64,000 nt of DNA from Pseudomonadota bacterium (GTDB lineage Bacteria; Desulfobacterota; Desulfobacteria; Desulfobacterales; Desulfolunaceae). This document shows positions 24,969-33,749 of the stretch, piece by piece. Below the pieces are notes generated by a model. That model was not told the origin of the DNA, did no database searches, and saw only the letters and a list, made by a program, of their open reading frames with translations. The stretch lies in contig JAHIRD010000141.1 of the NCBI GenBank assembly GCA_018818835.1, positions 160,811-224,810 of the forward strand, read 5' to 3'. How positions within the stretch are numbered: position 1 is the stretch's first letter; each line of letters starts with the position of its first letter. The position numbers and the translations under genes are program-made.

Positions 24969-25943
24969 ATTAATAATTTTCAGCATATTGCATTTTCTAA
25001 GCGTTGGGAAATAACACCGGAGATATCTTACATTTTAGGTCAGTGTAAGACACTTACCCGTGCAATATCCGATACACCCATCCAACCGGAATACCACGAG
25101 AGGCTTCTGAGCCTATCATTTAATAAGGGAGCGCAGGCCACAACAGCAATCGAGGGAAACACATTAAGCCAGGAAGAAATTCAAAAAATACAATGTGGGG
25201 AAAAACTTCCACCAAGCAAGGAATATCAAGAAATCGAAGTTAGAAACACTCTAAATGCGTTCAATATCCTTTTGAATGACGTAACCGTTAAAAATAATAT
25301 TCGTTATATTACACCCGCCTTTATCGAGGAAATGCATCGATTGATTGGCATTAATCTTGGTAAACACCTTGACGCAAAACCAGGGCATTTTCGTGAAGAT
25401 TCTCGGGTGGTAGGTTCATATAGGTGCCCGGATCACAGGAATGTTGTTGAATATATGACCTCGCTGTGCGAATGGCTAAAAAAAGAATTTAATTTTGGGA
25501 AAGACAGCAGTTTTAGAAGCACAGTCATACAAGCCATTGTTACGCATATCTACATCGAATGGATACACCCATTCGGTGACGGGAACGGAAGAACCGGAAG
25601 ACTTGCGGAATTTTATATTCTACTCAGATCAGGTCTTCCAAACATAGCGACCCACATCCTATCAAATTATTACAATCAAACCCGCCCGGAGTATTACAGA
25701 CAAATTGAACATGTCAGAATCAACAATGATCTGAACGAGTTTCTCCATTATGCTGTGCTTGGCTTCAGGGACGGTTTAAGCGAGACCCTGGACAGCATCA
25801 GAAAGAGCCAGTTTGATATTCACTGGAAGTTTTTTATTTATGAAAAATTCAAAAACATTCATTACCGAGCAAAAGGCAAAGGCCTTTCCTACAGGGGCAC
25901 GGGTGCCGTGCCCCTACGCGGCAGACAGCACCGATACGTTTGA
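24969..25943 (+). CDS. Fic-family AMP-transferase, atypical start and lost C-terminus
   Basis: The coding frame runs from an in-frame stop at 24948 with no ATG, GTG or TTG before 25272, yet family homology begins around 24984 (FSKRWEITPEISYLLG type). GAGG at 24960-24963 precedes ATT at 24969, so ATT may serve as a start, or the true start is lost. The N-terminal part has the inhibitory motif TTAIEGN ([S/T]xxxE[G/N]). The Fic core WIHPFGDGNGRTGRL is intact with catalytic His. The usual C-terminal winged-helix part is missing: after HYRAKGK the frame enters a GC-rich palindrome and stops. This Fic gene is probably inactive or much weakened. Confidence 0.6.
   Translation: MNNFQHIAFSKRWEITPEISYILGQCKTLTRAISDTPIQPEYHERLLSLSFNKGAQATTAIEGNTLSQEEIQKIQCGEKLPPSKEYQEIEVRNTLNAFNILLNDVTVKNNIRYITPAFIEEMHRLIGINLGKHLDAKPGHFREDSRVVGSYRCPDHRNVVEYMTSLCEWLKKEFNFGKDSSFRSTVIQAIVTHIYIEWIHPFGDGNGRTGRLAEFYILLRSGLPNIATHILSNYYNQTRPEYYRQIEHVRINNDLNEFLHYAVLGFRDGLSETLDSIRKSQFDIHWKFFIYEKFKNIHYRAKGKGLSYRGTGAVPLRGRQHRYV
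25893..25915. repeat. REP-like perfect hairpin
   Basis: aggggcacgg and ccgtgcccct with a 3-base loop. It sits where the Fic homology ends, so it probably arrived with the rearrangement that removed the C-terminus. Confidence 0.6.
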
Positions 25944-26023
25944 TGCCATGGCTGTTCAATCCGAATCTGGCTCGATGCTCATGCCCGTGATCATATACCC
26001 ATGATTTTATGGAAACGACGCCA

Positions 26024-26665
26024 TCAAGGAAAGCCAAGGCATATGCCCGGGCAGGTGTCCGTGAGTGATAATTCAACGCCATACTGACAGCAGGCTTCGG
26101 CCAGGTCATTCCAGTTGGGCCAGGTTCGGATCAATGGTGCGCTGTCCATGGGAAGGCCAGGGCAGGCGAATCCGATGCGGGCGCCTTTGCCAGGGGATTC
26201 GGGTGTGATGACAAGGGCCTGCCCGCTGGGCAGGGTTTGTTCAAGGGCTTCCAGGCAAAGGAAGCATAGTGTCTGGAACGCGACCGGGTCGTGGTTGATC
26301 GTGTGAGATGCTCCCGGTGCAAGGCTGAGGGAAAAGCCCTTGTTGCGGGCCATGCGTTCGGTGAGAAGGACAAGCCGGTCAAGGATGTCCCTGATGTCAA
26401 TGGGGCAGTGAAGATGATCGGCCGTATGGGCGAATCGATTAAGGCCCTGGGTAAGACCCACACCCCGTGACACCTGGTTCTTGATGCTGGCGAGGCCGGT
26501 TGAAAGCCGGTTCTCAAAATCTTGGCAGGCATCTCCCATCATCATGAAATCCTGCATCAATCCGGCAGTTTCTCGGATGATGGCCAGGACGTTCTGGAGT
26601 TCATGGGCCACCGATGCGGTGACTCTGCCCATAAAAAATGATTTATCGTTGGGGCTGTTTTTCAT
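26024..26665 (-). CDS. Degenerate histidine-kinase-like protein
   Basis: A 213-residue protein with a dimerisation segment resembling HisKA (FMGRVTASVAHELQNVLAIIRETA), where the histidine is retained but the following residues are ELQN rather than ExxNPL. The C-terminal half has the weak shape of a GHKL domain but lacks the N, G1 and G2 boxes, so autophosphorylation is unlikely by itself. It may be a phosphotransfer or phosphatase partner for the receiver encoded 12 bases upstream. GGATC lies before the start. Confidence 0.65.
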   Translation of the reverse strand: MKNSPNDKSFFMGRVTASVAHELQNVLAIIRETAGLMQDFMMMGDACQDFENRLSTGLASIKNQVSRGVGLTQGLNRFAHTADHLHCPIDIRDILDRLVLLTERMARNKGFSLSLAPGASHTINHDPVAFQTLCFLCLEALEQTLPSGQALVITPESPGKGARIGFACPGLPMDSAPLIRTWPNWNDLAEACCQYGVELSLTDTCPGICLGFP

Positions 26666-26677
26666 GATGTTTTGATC

Positions 26678-27052
26678 CTATTTATGCTGTACGGCCTGGG
26701 TAATTCGTTTAATGAGCTCATTGATATCCAGAGGCTTCATCAGATAATCCAGAGCGCCCAGACGCATGCCCTCCATGCCTTCCTTGGTGGAGCCGTGACC
26801 GGTCAGAAGGATGACAGGCAGTGTGGGTTTTATGTTTTTAATCTGTTTCAGGGTTTCCAGACCGTTCATGCCAGGCATCATCAAATCAAGAACGGCAATA
26901 TCAATATCCCGGTTGATGATGCATTGAATACCCGCTTCCCCGTCACTGGCGGTGACGGCGGTGTATCCTCTGATTTCAAGTCGTTCGCCCAGGGTTGATG
27001 TAAATTCATCTTCGTCATCCACAAGCAGGACCGTAATAGTGTTAGAGCTCAT
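26678..27052 (-). CDS. REC-only response regulator
   Basis: A 124-residue receiver. Its start at 27052 overlaps the end of the histidine kinase gene by 11 bases, so the two are coupled. The catalytic set is LLVDDEDE, Asp in AVLDLMMPG, Thr in LLTGHG and Lys in LMKPLDI. There is no output domain. The most economical partner is the kinase at 27042. Confidence 0.9.
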   Translation of the reverse strand: MSSNTITVLLVDDEDEFTSTLGERLEIRGYTAVTASDGEAGIQCIINRDIDIAVLDLMMPGMNGLETLKQIKNIKPTLPVILLTGHGSTKEGMEGMRLGALDYLMKPLDINELIKRITQAVQHK

Positions 27053-28775
27053 TTTGTTCCTCTTTGTTGATTTGGGGTTCTTGGGGTAGCACAATCGTGA
27101 ATACGGCCCCTTCACCTTCCTTGCTTTGCACCGTGATGGTCCCACTCAGTTTTTTGATGATGCCGTAGGTGATGGACAGGCCGAGCCCTGTGCCTTTTTC
27201 CTTTTTGGTTGAGAAAAATGGATCGAAAATATGTTTGATAATGCTTGCAGGAATGCCGCATCCATTATCTGAAATGGTCAGCTGGATGCCGTTGTTTTGT
27301 CTGTTTTCGGTCTTGACGGTGATAATACCTCCATCCTGAACAGCGGCAAATGCATTGGTCAGAAGGTTCAGGCAGACCTGCTGGAGTTGCCCCCGGTCCG
27401 ATGAAATCAGGTGGAGGTTATCCCCAAGGCGCAGCCGTAAATCGATTTTCCGGTAAACAGCCTCCCTTTCAAGAAAACCCATCACCTCCGTGATCACGGA
27501 ATTGATGTTGATGGGTTCGATCTGTATGTCAATGCGTTTGGCAAAGCCAAGAAGTCGGTGGGTGATTTTTCGGCAGCGGTCCACCGAGGTGATGACCGAC
27601 TCGGTGAGCTCAAGGAATTTGGCCTTGCTTTTGAAATCGTCGGAAAATTCCAGGATGTCGTTCATGAGGCCGGCTTTTTCATTGATAATGGCCAGGGGGT
27701 TGTTGATTTCGTGGGCCACGCCCGCAGCCAGGCGCCCGATGGACGAGAGCTTCTGGTTATGCTGAAGTTCCGTGAGGGCGGTTTCACGTTTTTCGTCCGA
27801 GACCCGGATTCGTTTGATCAGCGTGTCCGTGATTCGAATGATAGCAAAGACAATGATAATGACACTGATGGCAAACACGATCAGAAGCTCTGTTTTCAGG
27901 GCATACCAGGATTTGAGCACCACGGATTGGGGTTTGACGATGACCAGCACGTAATTGCTACTGGTAAAGGCTGTATAGGCGATCAAAATGTCCCGGCCCA
28001 GTTGATCCTTGGTCTCAAAGATATCACTGCCATACATGCCCGTGGGAAGTTTCAGGGGACAGGTCTCAAGGACCTGACCATAGTATTTGGAATGGGTCTG
28101 AAGCACACCGGCACTGTCCACAAGAAAGGCATCGCTTAAAGGATCCAGCCCCATGCTCCGTATCAGACCGTCAAATTGATCCGTGTCGATGGTGGCGCGG
28201 AGAATCCAGGATTGACCGGAATCGGTTAGATGCTGCACGGCAATAATCAGATGGGGGTATCTGCGGTGCCCCATGAAAACATTGCTGATAAACTGGCCTT
28301 TGAGCTGGGTTTCCTGGAACGAGGACTGGTCGGAATAGTTTTTACCCAGAAGGGAATAGGGGCCGGCGTAGCTGACCAGATCGCCCTGGTAGTTGATAAC
28401 GCCAAGGTCCACAAAGCCCCCCAGTTCCATTTTTAAAAAACTCAGGATGCGGCTGATGTTCTGATCGTCCTTGAGATCATCATAGGTGTATGCCGCGGCA
28501 ATAAATCGAACCGTGGAAAGACGTTCTTTGAGAAAAAGCTCAAAGGAATGCCTGGTTTTATTGGCCAGGGTGATCAGGGGATTGGTGATTTCGTTTCGAA
28601 GATGCGCCCGGTACTGGAAATGATTGATGATAATCATGGAGGTCAGGGGCAGAATGGTTATGATTAACATGGTAATGATAATATTTCTTCGAAGTCTGCT
28701 GTAGTGTTCGGGAGATGTGATTACCGTGTTGAAAAGTTTATCGATGATCTGTTTAAAAAAACGTGTTTTAAACAT
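27042..28775 (-). CDS. Membrane sensor histidine kinase (dCache-type sensor)
   Basis: A 577-residue inner-membrane kinase. Two helices (about 30-55 and 300-322) bracket a periplasmic sensor of about 240 residues of the Cache type (VDLGVINYQGDLVSYAG, SDAFLVDSAGVLQTHSKYYG). Then come HisKA (GVAHEINNPLAIIN, His about 363) and HATPase_c with N box NLLTNAFAA, G1 DNGCGIP, and G2 GTGLGLSI. There is no HAMP or PAS domain after the helix. Start at 28775, because GAGGGA sits just before it. The gene overlaps the NifX-like gene by a few bases, so it belongs to the same transcript. Confidence 0.92.
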   Translation of the reverse strand: MFKTRFFKQIIDKLFNTVITSPEHYSRLRRNIIITMLIITILPLTSMIIINHFQYRAHLRNEITNPLITLANKTRHSFELFLKERLSTVRFIAAAYTYDDLKDDQNISRILSFLKMELGGFVDLGVINYQGDLVSYAGPYSLLGKNYSDQSSFQETQLKGQFISNVFMGHRRYPHLIIAVQHLTDSGQSWILRATIDTDQFDGLIRSMGLDPLSDAFLVDSAGVLQTHSKYYGQVLETCPLKLPTGMYGSDIFETKDQLGRDILIAYTAFTSSNYVLVIVKPQSVVLKSWYALKTELLIVFAISVIIIVFAIIRITDTLIKRIRVSDEKRETALTELQHNQKLSSIGRLAAGVAHEINNPLAIINEKAGLMNDILEFSDDFKSKAKFLELTESVITSVDRCRKITHRLLGFAKRIDIQIEPININSVITEVMGFLEREAVYRKIDLRLRLGDNLHLISSDRGQLQQVCLNLLTNAFAAVQDGGIITVKTENRQNNGIQLTISDNGCGIPASIIKHIFDPFFSTKKEKGTGLGLSITYGIIKKLSGTITVQSKEGEGAVFTIVLPQEPQINKEEQNEL

Positions 28776-29127
28776 GGCGTCCCTCAATCTGTCTTTCCCA
28801 CAAGATGTCTCCGGGTTTCAAGGTGTGTTCCATGTAACGGGCCAGGGCTTCTTTGAATGGGCCGGCCACGGAATCGCAGACAATGATTTTTTTCCATTTC
28901 AAAAATTGATAAAATTCCTCTTCAATGGCGCCGCAAATCACGGTATTGATATTCTCGGTCAGGATCAGATGGCAGAGTTTTTCACTGGATGCCTGGGGAA
29001 GGACCACGGTTCGTTGCTCCTCCAGCCGGTTTTCCCGGGACAGGGTTATGATAATGGCCTCGGTGGCCAGATCAAAACGAGGTGCCACCTCATCTAAAAA
29101 ACGTGGAATAAGAATTTTTTTAATCAT
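28768..29127 (-). CDS. NifX/NifB-C-terminal-like (dinitrogenase cofactor) domain protein
   Basis: A 119-residue protein of the dinitrogenase iron-molybdenum cofactor domain family. Visible are IPRFLDEVAPRFDLATEAI (the variable metal-cluster region, with a DEVAPRFD form of the pattern) and NTVICGAIEEEFYQFLKWK. Many members without nitrogenase context occur in anaerobes, so a nitrogen-fixation role cannot be assumed. It lies 108 bases after the sigma-54 regulator and overlaps the kinase gene, which suggests involvement in sensing or metal handling. Confidence 0.75.
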   Translation of the reverse strand: MIKKILIPRFLDEVAPRFDLATEAIIITLSRENRLEEQRTVVLPQASSEKLCHLILTENINTVICGAIEEEFYQFLKWKKIIVCDSVAGPFKEALARYMEHTLKPGDILWERQIEGRHV

Positions 29128-29235
29128 ATCAGACCTGTAAGCGACCGATGAGTGCCCATGCCCAGGGCATGGTCAGTCGGGCGTCCCTGTTTGTTTCAAA
29201 ATGTTTCGTCACCATGGGGGTGACGCAGCTTTGGA

Positions 29236-30666
29236 TCACTGATCCAGGCCATAGTGTTTCATTTTTCTCCACAGGGTGCTTCTCCCCCAGCCCAGGGTTT
29301 CGGCGGCCTGGTTTTTTTTGCCTTTTGCCTGGATCAGGGCTTCCATGATCATATCCCGCTCGGCCAGTGCCCATGTTTTGGGAAGGCTGACAGGTGCCGG
29401 GGTAGGGCCCCCGTTGTTTTCCACATCTGTATTATTCCTTTCGTAAGGAAGGCTGTCCTCGTCAGCAGACGCCCTGTCTGTGGCCTGTTCCGTGAGATAG
29501 GCCGGAAGGTGCTCCGGGCCTATGACCGGCTCATTGGCGATGTTGGCGGCATACTCCACAATATTCCTGAGTTCCCTGATGTTGCCCGGGTATGCATATT
29601 CAGTGAGGATATTCAGGGCTTTGGATGAGAAACCCTGGATGGTTTTGTCCATCTGGGACGAAAAATTGTTCAGGAAGTGGTCCAGAAGAAGGCGGACATC
29701 TCCGTCTCGTTTTCGTAAGGGAGGCAGATGAATCCGGGCCACATTCAGGCGGAAAAGAAGATCCTGGCGGAAGCGTTTGTCACGGACCATCTGTTCCAGG
29801 TCCCTGTGGGTGGCCGCGATCATGCGGACATTGACCTTAAAACCCTGGGTACTTCCCAGGGGAAAGATCACCTTATCATCGAGAAAGGTCAGGAGTTTGA
29901 CCTGGAGGGCCAGGGGAAGATCTCCGATTTCCGTAAGAAAGATGGTGCCGTTGTGGGCCAGTCGAAACCGTCCGGGTTTGTTTTCCACAGCGCCGGTAAA
30001 GGCCCCTTTCTGGTGTCCGAAAATTTCCGATTCAAGAAGGGTTTCCGGCAGGGCTCCGCAGTTGATTTTGATAAAGGGGCCCGAGGCCCGATTGGATGTC
30101 TGGTGAATGGCCTCGGCCACCAGGTCTTTGCCCGTGCCTGTCTCGCCGGTGATCAGGATGGATGCGTCGCTCTGGGCCAGCACGGGCAGGGTCTGGAATA
30201 CCCGCTCCAGCTGGGGGCTCCGCCCCACAATGTCCGCAAAACTGTAGGCATGGCTTTTTTTGACATGGAGCTCTTTGATCATTCTCATGTCTTCCAGGGT
30301 TTCCACAAACCCCACGGGATTCCCCTCTTTGTCATGGATGGGGGCAAGGGTCATACGGACAGGGATGTTCTGGCGGTCCCGGTTGATGATATCGTTTTCA
30401 AAGGAATGGGGCCGACTCTTTTTTTTGCTGTTTCGGGCCGGGCAGTTCTGGATACAGGCACGGCTCCGCAAAATGGTCCGGCAGGGAAAGCCGTAGGCTT
30501 CGGGCAAAGAATAGCCGGTCATGGCTTCAAAGGTCTGGTTGATAAAAACAATCCGGTGGTCCAGGTCAAGCACAGCAATCCCCACAGGGATGTCACTGAA
30601 CATTCGTGTGAAATCGATCCCGGGTGTTAAAAGCTCTGTGATTAGGGGTGACGGGATGGTTGTCAT
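29236..30666 (-). CDS. PAS/sigma-54 activator (NtrC family) with Cys-rich PAS
   Basis: A 476-residue enhancer-binding protein. About 20-130 is a PAS domain with a cysteine cluster (Cys 62, 71 and 75). About 145-385 is the AAA+ sigma-54 activator domain: Walker A GETGTGKD (174-181), GAFTGA loop (221-226) and a variant Walker B FLTEIG (243-248), where Thr replaces the usual Asp. A Fis-type helix-turn-helix (NQAAETLGWGRSTLWRKM) ends the protein. The gene is divergent from the kinase gene at 30804. It should respond to a signal such as redox state sensed by the PAS domain. Confidence 0.9.
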   Translation of the reverse strand: MTTIPSPLITELLTPGIDFTRMFSDIPVGIAVLDLDHRIVFINQTFEAMTGYSLPEAYGFPCRTILRSRACIQNCPARNSKKKSRPHSFENDIINRDRQNIPVRMTLAPIHDKEGNPVGFVETLEDMRMIKELHVKKSHAYSFADIVGRSPQLERVFQTLPVLAQSDASILITGETGTGKDLVAEAIHQTSNRASGPFIKINCGALPETLLESEIFGHQKGAFTGAVENKPGRFRLAHNGTIFLTEIGDLPLALQVKLLTFLDDKVIFPLGSTQGFKVNVRMIAATHRDLEQMVRDKRFRQDLLFRLNVARIHLPPLRKRDGDVRLLLDHFLNNFSSQMDKTIQGFSSKALNILTEYAYPGNIRELRNIVEYAANIANEPVIGPEHLPAYLTEQATDRASADEDSLPYERNNTDVENNGGPTPAPVSLPKTWALAERDMIMEALIQAKGKKNQAAETLGWGRSTLWRKMKHYGLDQ

Positions 30667-30692
30667 GCCCTGGGTTCCTTATTAGTGTAAAA

Positions 30693-30755
30693 ATGTTTTA
30701 ATATGTTTCATATTGCATCTTGAAGAATATTTCAATATGTTTTAATAAATTTCAT
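30693..30755. promoter_or_regulatory. 19-bp direct repeat between divergent regulators
   Basis: 30693-30711 ATGTTTTAATATGTTTCAT and 30737-30755 ATGTTTTAATAAATTTCAT differ at two positions, with starts 44 bp apart. They lie between the PAS/sigma-54 gene and the histidine kinase gene, suiting a shared upstream regulator site. Confidence 0.45.
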
Positions 30756-30803
30756 CGGGACGGTTTATACGAATCGTTGATCCTGTATTGCGGAAGGAGA
30801 ATC

Positions 30804-32291
30804 ATGAACGTTAAAACGGATTTGAGGACCAGGGTAGCCTTGACGCTATGCATGCTGGTGGCTGTTTCTCTTATTGGGTGCGGAACCATGATCTGGTACA
30901 CATTTCGTGTGGAAACCATGGTTCATCATGTGTTCACCGAAAATATTTCCGCGTATCAATCGGCCGAATCACTGGAAATAGCCCTGGTGAACCAGAAAGG
31001 ATTTGTGTCCTATTATGTCATGGACAAAGACCCGGGCTGGCTCCGCCAGCTGGGCGAATGGCGCCAGGTGTTCAAGGAGCGGCTTGTCTCTGCCCGGCAA
31101 AAGGAAAAAGACACCATCGCCGCCAATATTCTCAGTCGGATTGACAACCGTTACACAGAGTATATCAAAAACAAGGATGTGGTCCTTGCCTATTATGCCC
31201 AGGGAGATCAACAGGGTGCAAACACACTTCACAATGAAATCCGAGAAGAATTTTTTAAGATACTGGATCTGTGCGAAGCGTATAAAGATATACAGGCCAA
31301 ACAGATCCGACAGGTCAGTGAACAAAGTGTCAAAGAAAACAAACGCCTCAGGAAAATCTCCGGGGCGGCCTTACTGGTCCAGGTGGGGGCAGGGCTTTTC
31401 CTGGCCTTTATGCTGATCGGCCAAGTGCTGGAGCCCCTCAGGGCCCTTGCGGAAAAAACCGAACGGGGCCGGGGGGAAAAACAGCCGGGAAACCTGGTCA
31501 AGGCCTTGAGTGAAAATGTGGATAATCTTCTCAAGGATGCGGGTGAAACCCATCATGCCCTGGAAAAGAGCCGGGAAACCTTGGTCATGGCCGAGAAAAT
31601 GGCCATGGTGGGAAAGTTGGCTGCCGGTATGGCCCACAGTGTCAGAAACCCTTTGACCTCGGTAAAGATGCGGCTCTTTTCCCTGAACAGGTCCTTGAAG
31701 CTCAACGAGGACCAGGCCGAAGACCTGATGGTCATCTCCGAGGAAATCGAACATATTGATACCATTGTCCAGAATTTTTTGGAATTTTCACGACCCCCCA
31801 AACTTCAGATGCAGATCATCAGTCCGTCTTCGGTGGTGGATATGATGCTTCAGTTGCTCACCCACCGTTTGAAATCATACGACGTCACGGTTCGGCTGGA
31901 ACGAAATGGGCCTCTTGCCGAAATTAAGGGGGATCCCGAGCAGTTGAAGGAGGTCTTTGTGAATCTTATGGAAAATGCCTGCCAGGCCATGGGTCGGGGT
32001 GGGACAATAACCATTCGTGAGCGTATGGTGGAAACACCCCGGGGACAAAAAGCCTGTGCAGTTTACCTCAAGGACACGGGGCCGGGAATGAACGCCCATG
32101 CATTGGAAAAGGCATTCAACCCTTTTTTCACCACCAAGGAAGAAGGGACCGGCCTGGGCCTTAGTATTGCCGAGAGAATCATTGAAAATCATGGGGGCAC
32201 AATCACCGTGGAGAGCCGACTGGGTGAGGGGGCCACCTTTATTATTTTACTGCCCCCTGTAAACGGGGAAAACATGGGAGGGGCACGATGA
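30804..32291 (+). CDS. Membrane sensor histidine kinase of an NtrB type
   Basis: A 495-residue kinase starting at ATG 30804 with AAGGAG before it. Two helices flank a periplasmic or helical sensor region of about 150 residues resembling a four-helix bundle. The dimerisation block is KMAMVGKLAAGMAHSVRNPLTSV, where the phosphoacceptor His is kept and Ser replaces the usual Glu. The ATPase boxes are ENACQA (N), DTGPGM (G1) and GTGLGLSIA (G2). It overlaps the regulator gene by the ATGA arrangement, so they form a cognate pair. Confidence 0.92.
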   Translation: MNVKTDLRTRVALTLCMLVAVSLIGCGTMIWYTFRVETMVHHVFTENISAYQSAESLEIALVNQKGFVSYYVMDKDPGWLRQLGEWRQVFKERLVSARQKEKDTIAANILSRIDNRYTEYIKNKDVVLAYYAQGDQQGANTLHNEIREEFFKILDLCEAYKDIQAKQIRQVSEQSVKENKRLRKISGAALLVQVGAGLFLAFMLIGQVLEPLRALAEKTERGRGEKQPGNLVKALSENVDNLLKDAGETHHALEKSRETLVMAEKMAMVGKLAAGMAHSVRNPLTSVKMRLFSLNRSLKLNEDQAEDLMVISEEIEHIDTIVQNFLEFSRPPKLQMQIISPSSVVDMMLQLLTHRLKSYDVTVRLERNGPLAEIKGDPEQLKEVFVNLMENACQAMGRGGTITIRERMVETPRGQKACAVYLKDTGPGMNAHALEKAFNPFFTTKEEGTGLGLSIAERIIENHGGTITVESRLGEGATFIILLPPVNGENMGGAR

Positions 32292-33724
32292 GTAGGGTTC
32301 TTATCATAGATGACGATGACAATCTTCGGACCAGTTTTGAACGGTTGCTGTCCAATGAAGGCTATGCGGTCACCACAGCTCCATCGGCAGAAGCTGGAAT
32401 TCAAATCATTCGAACAGCCCTGCCTGATCTGGTTGTTTTGGATATGCAAATGCCGGGTATGAACGGCCTTGCGGCCTTTAAAATCATACACAAGATGGAA
32501 CCCAAATTGCCGGTGATCATCATGACCGCCTACGGCACCACGGAATCGGCCATCGAAACCATCAAGCAAGGGGCCTTTGATTATATCTTAAAACCCTTTG
32601 ACATTCCGTCCCTGCTTAAAGTGATCGGGCAGGCCGTGGATGCTGGCCGCTTCATGCGCCTTCCCGTCAAAGTGGATGCCGGGGTTTCCGACGGTTTTTC
32701 CTTTGAAGGGGAATCCATCGTGGGCAGAAGTCCGTCCATGCAGGAGGTATATAAAGTTATTGGCCGGGTTTCAGCCAGTGATGCCACGGTGCTTATACGG
32801 GGTGACTCCGGAACGGGTAAGGAACTGGTGGCCCGTGCCATTTATCAGCATAGTGAGCGGGCAGAAAAACCCTTTACCGTGATCAACTGTGTTGCCATTC
32901 CTGAAACGCTTCTGGAAAGTGAGCTGTTCGGTTATGAAAAGGGTGCGTTTACCGGGGCCAATACCCGGAAAATCGGTAAAATTGAACAGGCCAATGGTGG
33001 TACCGTCTTTCTGGATGAAATCGGGGACATGCCTTCGGGGCTTCAGTCCAAGATTTTAAGGCTGCTCCAGGAAAAGAGCATTGAGCGCATCGGGGGGCGT
33101 GAGACCATACCCGTGGATGTCCGGATTATTGCTGCCACCAACAGAGATCTGGAGGCCGCCATGGAATCAGGGCATTTCCGGGAGGATATCTATTTCAGGC
33201 TCAAGGTTGTGACGGTTCTTTTACCGCCCTTGCGTGAAAGGGCCGGGGATATCCCCCTCTTGTCCAGGTATTTTATGGGCAGGTATGCCAAAGAAAGCCA
33301 GATGGCAAACCCGGGGATCACCGAAGATGCCCTGCTTAGTCTTGACAGCTATAACTGGCCCGGCAATGTGAGGGAATTGTCCAATGTGATCCGTAAAATA
33401 CTGATTTTCAACAGAGGTAACCCTGTCTCCCGTGATGATGTGTTGAAAAACACCCGGCTTCCTGATAAGAAAATAAGTTCGGAACAACGTGAGGAAAGCA
33501 TGACATCCTGGGTCCGGAATCGTATGGCCCAGGGACCCGAAGAGAATTTTTTTGACCGGTGTGTTGATGAATTTTCAGCCCTTCTGGTCACAGAGGCCTT
33601 GAAAGCCGCCGATGGTAACCGGTCCAAGGCTGCCAAGATCCTGGGATTGTCCCGGCCCACCCTCCATGCCAAGATTGCCAAATATGAAATCGAAATCGGG
33701 GCATCGGTGGTTAAAAGCTCTTGA
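32288..33724 (+). CDS. NtrC-family sigma-54 response regulator
   Basis: A 478-residue regulator with three parts: receiver (LIIDDDD, Asp in VVLDMQMPG, Lys in ILKPFDI, about 1-120), sigma-54 activator domain with Walker A GDSGTGKE, GAFTGA loop and Walker B FLDEIGD (about 145-380), and Fis helix-turn-helix (SKAAKILGLSRPTLHAKI). Overlap with the kinase gene implies the cognate partner. Its likely targets are sigma-54 promoters, for example those of its own unit or the one at 20282. Confidence 0.95.
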   Translation: MSRVLIIDDDDNLRTSFERLLSNEGYAVTTAPSAEAGIQIIRTALPDLVVLDMQMPGMNGLAAFKIIHKMEPKLPVIIMTAYGTTESAIETIKQGAFDYILKPFDIPSLLKVIGQAVDAGRFMRLPVKVDAGVSDGFSFEGESIVGRSPSMQEVYKVIGRVSASDATVLIRGDSGTGKELVARAIYQHSERAEKPFTVINCVAIPETLLESELFGYEKGAFTGANTRKIGKIEQANGGTVFLDEIGDMPSGLQSKILRLLQEKSIERIGGRETIPVDVRIIAATNRDLEAAMESGHFREDIYFRLKVVTVLLPPLRERAGDIPLLSRYFMGRYAKESQMANPGITEDALLSLDSYNWPGNVRELSNVIRKILIFNRGNPVSRDDVLKNTRLPDKKISSEQREESMTSWVRNRMAQGPEENFFDRCVDEFSALLVTEALKAADGNRSKAAKILGLSRPTLHAKIAKYEIEIGASVVKSS

Positions 33725-33749
33725 TCACGGTCTATTAAGGATATGTGGT

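Noticed and set aside
28768..29127. Evidence for a nitrogen-fixation locus from the NifX-like protein
   Set aside because: No nif structural or assembly genes are nearby; this domain is common in anaerobes outside nitrogen fixation.
29728..30630. 300-codon plus-strand frame opposite the PAS/sigma-54 gene
   Set aside because: Antisense to a gene with full AAA+ motifs; no ribosome-binding site and no recognisable domain.
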